Part shown: piece after piece, positions 60,194-64,000 of the stretch
Layout of the letters: every line of letters begins with the position of its first letter
Numbering within the stretch: position 1 is the stretch's first letter
From: Verrucomicrobiota bacterium
Lineage (GTDB): Bacteria; Chlamydiota; Chlamydiia; Chlamydiales; Rhabdochlamydiaceae
Assembly (NCBI GenBank): GCA_018240015.1
Contig: JAFEGJ010000001.1
Coordinates: 426,250-490,249 of the forward strand
Length of the DNA: 64,000 nucleotides
Direction: 5' to 3'
Notes under the pieces: model-generated
Seen by the model: only the letters and a program-made list of their open reading frames with translations
Database searches by the model: none
Told to the model about the DNA's origin: nothing
Program-made: the position numbers and the translations under genes

Positions 60194-61122
60194 AGAAAAA
60201 AATACTAGTCACTGGTGGTGCGGGCTTTGTCGGCTCGCACCTTTGCAAAAGACTCGTTAAAGACGGACACGAAGTCTTTTGTCTCGACAACTTTTTTACA
60301 GGAAATCGTAGCAACATCGAAAAGCTGCCGCTTCATGTTATCGAACATGATGTCTGCACGCCTTTGAGTCTAGAAGCCCAAGAAATCTACAACCTGGCTT
60401 GCCCTGCTTCTCCTGTGCATTACCAATTTGATCCTGTGAAAACAGCCAAAACAGGAATGCTAGGAGCGCTGAACATGCTCGATCTCGCGCGCCAAAATAA
60501 GGCGAGAATTTTTCAAGCATCGACGAGCGAAATCTACGGCGATCCCCACGTGCATCCGCAACCTGAATCGTATTGGGGCAATGTCAATCCGATCGGTCCT
60601 AGATCTTGTTATGATGAAGGAAAGCGGATGGGCGAGACGCTCTTTTTCGATTACCACAGACAATACGGCGTGCCCATCAAAGTGGGGCGGATATTCAACA
60701 CGTATGGACCTAATATGCACCCGAGTGACGGGCGCGTGGTCTCTAACTTTATCGTGCAAGCGCTGCGCGGCGATCCGATCACCATTTACGGTGATGGAAC
60801 GCAAACCAGATCGTTTTGCTATGTCGATGATTTAGTCGAAGCCATCGTGCGGTTCATGGCGCTGCCGGATGATTTTCCCGGCCCGATGAACCTCGGTAAT
60901 CCGGGAGAATTTCAGATGAAGGAACTTGCGGATTTAGTTTTGAAGCTCACAGGTTCTTCGTCGAAAATCGTTTTCAAGCCGCTGCCTCAAGATGATCCTA
61001 AACAAAGACGGCCAGATATTTCACTTGCCAAACAAAAGCTCGGCTGGACACCCAAGGTGTCATTAGAAGAAGGGCTCAAAGAGACGATTCGCTATTTTGA
61101 GAAGGTTTTAAGTCTTCCTTAA
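60190..61122 (+). CDS. UDP-glucuronate decarboxylase (UXS-like epimerase/dehydratase)
   Basis: The 310-residue protein is of the extended short-chain dehydrogenase family: NAD motif [43 protein letters not shown], the STSEIYGDP catalytic serine/threonine and [12 protein letters not shown] (YxxxK), [26 protein letters not shown]. ACPASPxxYQ..P..T is characteristic of UDP-xylose synthases. It would feed a pentose into surface polysaccharide. Coupled to tyrP by the ATGA overlap. Confidence 0.88.
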   Translation: MKKKILVTGGAGFVGSHLCKRLVKDGHEVFCLDNFFTGNRSNIEKLPLHVIEHDVCTPLSLEAQEIYNLACPASPVHYQFDPVKTAKTGMLGALNMLDLARQNKARIFQASTSEIYGDPHVHPQPESYWGNVNPIGPRSCYDEGKRMGETLFFDYHRQYGVPIKVGRIFNTYGPNMHPSDGRVVSNFIVQALRGDPITIYGDGTQTRSFCYVDDLVEAIVRFMALPDDFPGPMNLGNPGEFQMKELADLVLKLTGSSSKIVFKPLPQDDPKQRRPDISLAKQKLGWTPKVSLEEGLKETIRYFEKVLSLP

Positions 61123-61760
61123 GCGATCTTTTCTTTTTTAATCTTTCCAAATAGTGAGTAGGTTTCAGTAGAAAAGAAGCTACCATCTGATAAAGAGGTG
61201 CTCTTGCTGGGTCCTTTTATAATCGACTCAAGATAACTTTGAAGAACAATATTTTTTTGTTTTTTGATAGGATCGTTTTCATTTTTATTAATCAGGTCGA
61301 TTTCTGATTTGGCCCACAATTTTTCAGTCTCATAAGTGTTTTCTAAAATAGGAATGGATTTTTTGTAGGCCACGATAGCTGCAATCGCTACAACTAAAAT
61401 TAAGGCTAATGGACAGTATAAAACCATTTCCTTGATAAGAATTTCTGGGATCCTTTGAACCAAATGTAAATACAGACCCGCACTGACCACAACAGTCATA
61501 ATCTTAGCTACGTTGATGCAAAAGGTTTGGTACCATACATTTCGGGCTTTTTGAATAGCATTTTTATATCCCTGTGGTAAGGATGAATGTCTTTTGTCGA
61601 CGTCTTTAAAATCCCCATCTTCTTTTTGAATGTCTAAGTGTTCTGAGGGGGGAGTTTGGAATCCTTCTAACGATTCGGCGTAGGCTTCATAAGCTTGCAT
61701 TTGGCCAGATGGCGTATTGTTATAAATAAAATTGCAGAAATTACTAATGTTTATTGTCAT
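61119..61760 (-). CDS. two-span membrane protein, Inc-like topology
   Basis: The 213-residue protein has two close membrane segments at about 79-100 and 110-130 ([23 protein letters not shown] and [23 protein letters not shown]), separated by a short loop, with charged cytosol-type ends. This bilobed pattern is that of chlamydial inclusion-membrane (Inc) proteins, but any two-span protein would give it. No signal peptide or known family. The region upstream is AT-rich. It overlaps the UXS gene by four bases at the 3' ends. Confidence 0.6.
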   Translation of the reverse strand: MTINISNFCNFIYNNTPSGQMQAYEAYAESLEGFQTPPSEHLDIQKEDGDFKDVDKRHSSLPQGYKNAIQKARNVWYQTFCINVAKIMTVVVSAGLYLHLVQRIPEILIKEMVLYCPLALILVVAIAAIVAYKKSIPILENTYETEKLWAKSEIDLINKNENDPIKKQKNIVLQSYLESIIKGPSKSTSLSDGSFFSTETYSLFGKIKKEKIA

Positions 61761-61825
61761 AATTATCCTTATTAAATTAACAATATTTTAACAAAATATT
61801 AATAATTTAACAATAAATACATAAA

Positions 61826-62329
61826 TTATTGATTTTGAGTAACTTCTGAGGGCAATGCTTGAGCCTCAATGATTCCATTTACCTGAGTAATGAATTTTTC
61901 ATCATATATCTGAGGGGCGCTTTTTTGATGTTTTTTCCATGCACATTGAATAGCGGGTTTGGAAAATAGAAATTCCATCCGTTTCTGCCAATGGGGCCAT
62001 AGGGTATTCAGTTCCTGAAAGTGGCTTTTCAGCGAATCTGCCGTGGAAAAAAGCTCAAAAAGCTCATACATAAGAAACTTATTTTCGTTGAGATAAGCAT
62101 CATCTGTTTTTTGAAAAACGTTCGCATCTTTCTCGAGAAGAGTAAAGATCAGCTTGTGATATCGATCATTGAGATGTAAATACGAAAAGAGTTCGTTTTC
62201 GATGCGAGCTGTCTGAAGGCTATGCATATGAAAATGGATCGTTGCAAGCAGACCGATAGCAGTGAATGTGATGGCTACCCATTGTAAAATCTTTCCTCCA
62301 CCTGAAGGACCTGCTGAATCGGCTGACAT
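61826..62329 (-). CDS. single-span membrane protein of unknown function
   Basis: The 167-residue protein has one membrane segment near the N-terminus (ILQWVAITFTAIGLLATIHFHM, about 14-35) and a helical C-terminal part with aromatic residues (NELFSYLHLNDRYHKLIFTLLEKDANVFQ, then HWQKRMEFLF). I recognise no family. An ATG-like start with GGAGG-free context makes the exact N-terminus uncertain. It is alone on its strand between HigA and the Inc-like gene. Confidence 0.6.
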   Translation of the reverse strand: MSADSAGPSGGGKILQWVAITFTAIGLLATIHFHMHSLQTARIENELFSYLHLNDRYHKLIFTLLEKDANVFQKTDDAYLNENKFLMYELFELFSTADSLKSHFQELNTLWPHWQKRMEFLFSKPAIQCAWKKHQKSAPQIYDEKFITQVNGIIEAQALPSEVTQNQ

Positions 62330-62396
62330 CCTATCAAGAATAAGAAGCCAAGAGGAATTCTGTCAATTTAGACTTGGGCCAGCAAACATAGGTCGC

Positions 62397-62684
62397 CTAT
62401 TTTCTAAACGAAGAAGCTGTGCTGGTCGAAGAACCGCGTTTTTTCTTTTTATTCCAAAGATCAATTGCTATTTGCGCGTTGAGCCAAAAATCCGGTGTAG
62501 TGTTTAAAGCTGTAGCCAATCTTGTTGCCATATCTAGAGTAACATTTGATTCTTCGTTGATGATACTTTGAATGACTTTGTAGTCACATTGCAGATGTTG
62601 CGCTAGCGTTTTTTGAGTCATCCTTAAAGGTTTTAAGAACTCTTCTAGGAGAATCTCTCCGGGGGAGGTGGGTTTTCTTTTCAT
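62397..62684 (-). CDS. higA: HigA-like XRE antitoxin without adjacent toxin
   Basis: The 95-residue protein matches HigA/VapI antitoxins: PTSPGEILLEEFLKPLRMTQKTLAQHLQCDYKVIQSIINEE, then TLDMATRLATALNTTPDFWLNAQIAIDLW. HigB toxin normally lies directly upstream; here the penicillin-binding protein gene does, and the higA ATG follows its TAG with GGAG eight bases before. No HigB-like frame is near. It may regulate elsewhere, protect against a distant toxin, or be a relic. Confidence 0.88.
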   Translation of the reverse strand: MKRKPTSPGEILLEEFLKPLRMTQKTLAQHLQCDYKVIQSIINEESNVTLDMATRLATALNTTPDFWLNAQIAIDLWNKKKKRGSSTSTASSFRK

Positions 62685-64000
62685 CTATTTTTCTCCGTAT
62701 TTTTGCTTCAGTTCGCGCCACTTCTTTATGATCTCAGCAGCTATAGGCCCGCCGTCGCTACCGGCATGTCCATGACGAATGGACACCACGACGACAAGTT
62801 CGGGGTTTTCCCAGACAGTCGTTTTCGGAGGATAGGCGATAGCCGCAAACGAAGTATTCGATTTCATGACGGCTTTGCTTGAGGGATCGATGGTCTCTTT
62901 GTAATATACCTGCGCAGTACCCGTTTTGACGAGGATGTCTTTGCTCAAAGAGTAGTAATCGCGCACGGCCATGGGATGTTCCATGTAATTTCGCATGGCG
63001 GCGGGACGCGCGGTTCCCCTAGAGCCTTGAACAGATCTGCGCATTCCTTCAGTGAGCATTTCATAGACGGGATCGGGGAAAGGAATGGTCCGCTTGGAGG
63101 AAAGAGGATTTTCCTCGGCGTGCGCGGTAGAGAAGTTTTCCGATTGAGTAAAGAGGGGAAAGTCGATGCCTACGAGAGAGAGGGGTTCTTGAAAACGAAA
63201 CGAGCTGGCTCCTTCTAAGCGATCTTCATCTCTTCCTTTTTGCTCACCTGAGAGTGATTTGATGATGCGGGGCTTATAAGTGGTTCCTTGATTTGCGATG
63301 AAGCTGGCCATTTGGGTGATCTGCAGCGGTGTGACGTCAAATGTGTGATGGCCGATGGCAAAAGAGTAGGTGCCCGTTTTGTTGAAATTGAGATCGTCGG
63401 GAACACTGCCGGCGACTTCACCGGGAAGATCGATGCCTGTTTTTTCTCCGTAACCAAATTGCCTTGCGGCTTTGGCTAAGTTCATCGGCTCCTGCAGATG
63501 TTCTCCTGCCACGAGGGCAAAATAGACGTTACTTGATTGTTCTAAAGCGCCGAGGATATCGATCTTCCCGAACCCGGAGTGCGAGCTGCGGGGGAGATAT
63601 CCTCCTTTGTAGCTGCGGGTGATGGGTCTGCCATCGAGAGTGTAGCCCAGAACTTGTGTGGGAAAAGATGTTTTTCTGTCACCGTGCAAATCATCGATGA
63701 TGGTGAGGGGGTTGAGATCGTGTTTTCCCATTTGATATCGCTCGAGCATCGCTTGATAGGAGGTGACGACTTTAAATACCGATCCCGGCGCAGAGAGTTG
63801 GCGGAAGGCAACGGATCTTCCGTATCCATAACTTGCAAGGGGGTAAAATGCAGCGGCGAGATTTTTTTGGATGCCTCCTTTGCGCAGGCGCGGATAGTGA
63901 GAAAGGAGCGGCCCTGTCAGTTCGTGATAGCTGCGCATCGATTTGATAAACTCGAGACCGAGCATGGGAGTGTGCGTGGCTAAAAAATGCTCCACATCAT
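62685..64000 (-). CDS. penicillin-binding protein transpeptidase, 5' end outside the window
   Basis: The transpeptidase domain cross-links peptidoglycan in the periplasm. The three active-site motifs are present: SxxK in SAPGSVFKVVTSYQAM, SxN in QSSNVYFALV and KTG in DILVKTGTAQVYY; GYGEKTGIDLPGE is typical of class B enzymes. About 437 residues are visible and the frame stays open at the right edge, so this is a partial gene. An unusual loop of about 80 residues with low conservation (EQKGRDEDRLEGASS..., TAHAEENPLSS) lies between SxN and KTG. It could be PBP2 or PBP3; the N-terminal part is needed to tell. Confidence 0.9.
   Translation of the reverse strand, partial: DVEHFLATHTPMLGLEFIKSMRSYHELTGPLLSHYPRLRKGGIQKNLAAAFYPLASYGYGRSVAFRQLSAPGSVFKVVTSYQAMLERYQMGKHDLNPLTIIDDLHGDRKTSFPTQVLGYTLDGRPITRSYKGGYLPRSSHSGFGKIDILGALEQSSNVYFALVAGEHLQEPMNLAKAARQFGYGEKTGIDLPGEVAGSVPDDLNFNKTGTYSFAIGHHTFDVTPLQITQMASFIANQGTTYKPRIIKSLSGEQKGRDEDRLEGASSFRFQEPLSLVGIDFPLFTQSENFSTAHAEENPLSSKRTIPFPDPVYEMLTEGMRRSVQGSRGTARPAAMRNYMEHPMAVRDYYSLSKDILVKTGTAQVYYKETIDPSSKAVMKSNTSFAAIAYPPKTTVWENPELVVVVSIRHGHAGSDGGPIAAEIIKKWRELKQKYGEK

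Noticed and set aside
1-64000. CRISPR arrays or rRNA/tRNA genes
   Set aside because: No evenly spaced repeats with spacers and no rRNA or tRNA signature were seen; the phased repeats at 26049 and 46257 are palindromic operators with three units each.

Overview
The window comes from a member of the Chlamydiae, most likely an environmental (amoeba- or protist-associated) lineage. The evidence is gene order. The run rluB-gpmA-nifS-nifU-(SET protein)-birA-rodA, the str operon rpsL-rpsG-fusA-rpsJ lying beside the protease gene tsp, the run mnmE-nth-psd-secA, and lpdA-lipA are all arrangements I recall from Chlamydia. A NUE-like SET methyltransferase, a TyrP-type permease and separate glycogen genes (glgP, glgC) agree with this. 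F-box proteins, a large ankyrin protein and a Fic protein point to life inside a eukaryotic cell. Genus and species cannot be decided from the sequence.

Layout. 1-11.3 kb: a DUF2251-like protein with an odd presequence-like N-terminus, then a type VI secretion (contractile injection) locus split into a minus-strand arm (tssF, tssL/dotU, a 98-residue gene) and a plus-strand arm (tssB, tssC, an Hcp-like gene, tssK, tssE, vgrG). A T4-type lysozyme and a small exported protein lie between the arms. A 163-bp MITE separates vgrG from sthA. 11.5-26 kb: metabolic and housekeeping genes (sthA, glgP, a solute-binding lipoprotein, hemH, rluB, gpmA, degenerate nifS, nifU, SET effector, birA, rodA), then an AAA/DUF4143 ATPase preceded by a triple operator array. 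26.1-29.5 kb: str operon.

29.9-33.9 kb is the most remarkable part: a diversity-generating retroelement (DGR) inserted between rpsL and tsp. It has a DGR-type reverse transcriptase (SQ motif), an Avd-like accessory protein, an adenine-rich 83-bp template repeat, and two tandem F-box proteins whose C-termini are variable repeats. Template and second variable repeat have the same length and differ at eight bases, seven of them template adenines. The retroelement therefore appears to mutate the C-terminal domain of F-box (ubiquitin-ligase adaptor-like) proteins. A third ORF, downstream of secA, ends in a related tail and is bracketed by a duplication of the secA 3' end.

34-53 kb: tsp, ruvC, ruvA, a third F-box gene, mnmE, nth, psd, secA, a mobile-mystery A/B pair (XRE regulator plus Fic) with three phased operators, lpdA, lipA, glgC, a metallophosphoesterase, a pseudopilin-like gene and kdsB. 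53.5-64 kb: a 931-residue ankyrin protein, rfbB-rfbD-rfbC, a foldback repeat element, tyrP, a UDP-glucuronate decarboxylase, two small membrane proteins, an orphan HigA, and the 3' part of a penicillin-binding protein running off the window.

No rRNA, tRNA or CRISPR array was seen.
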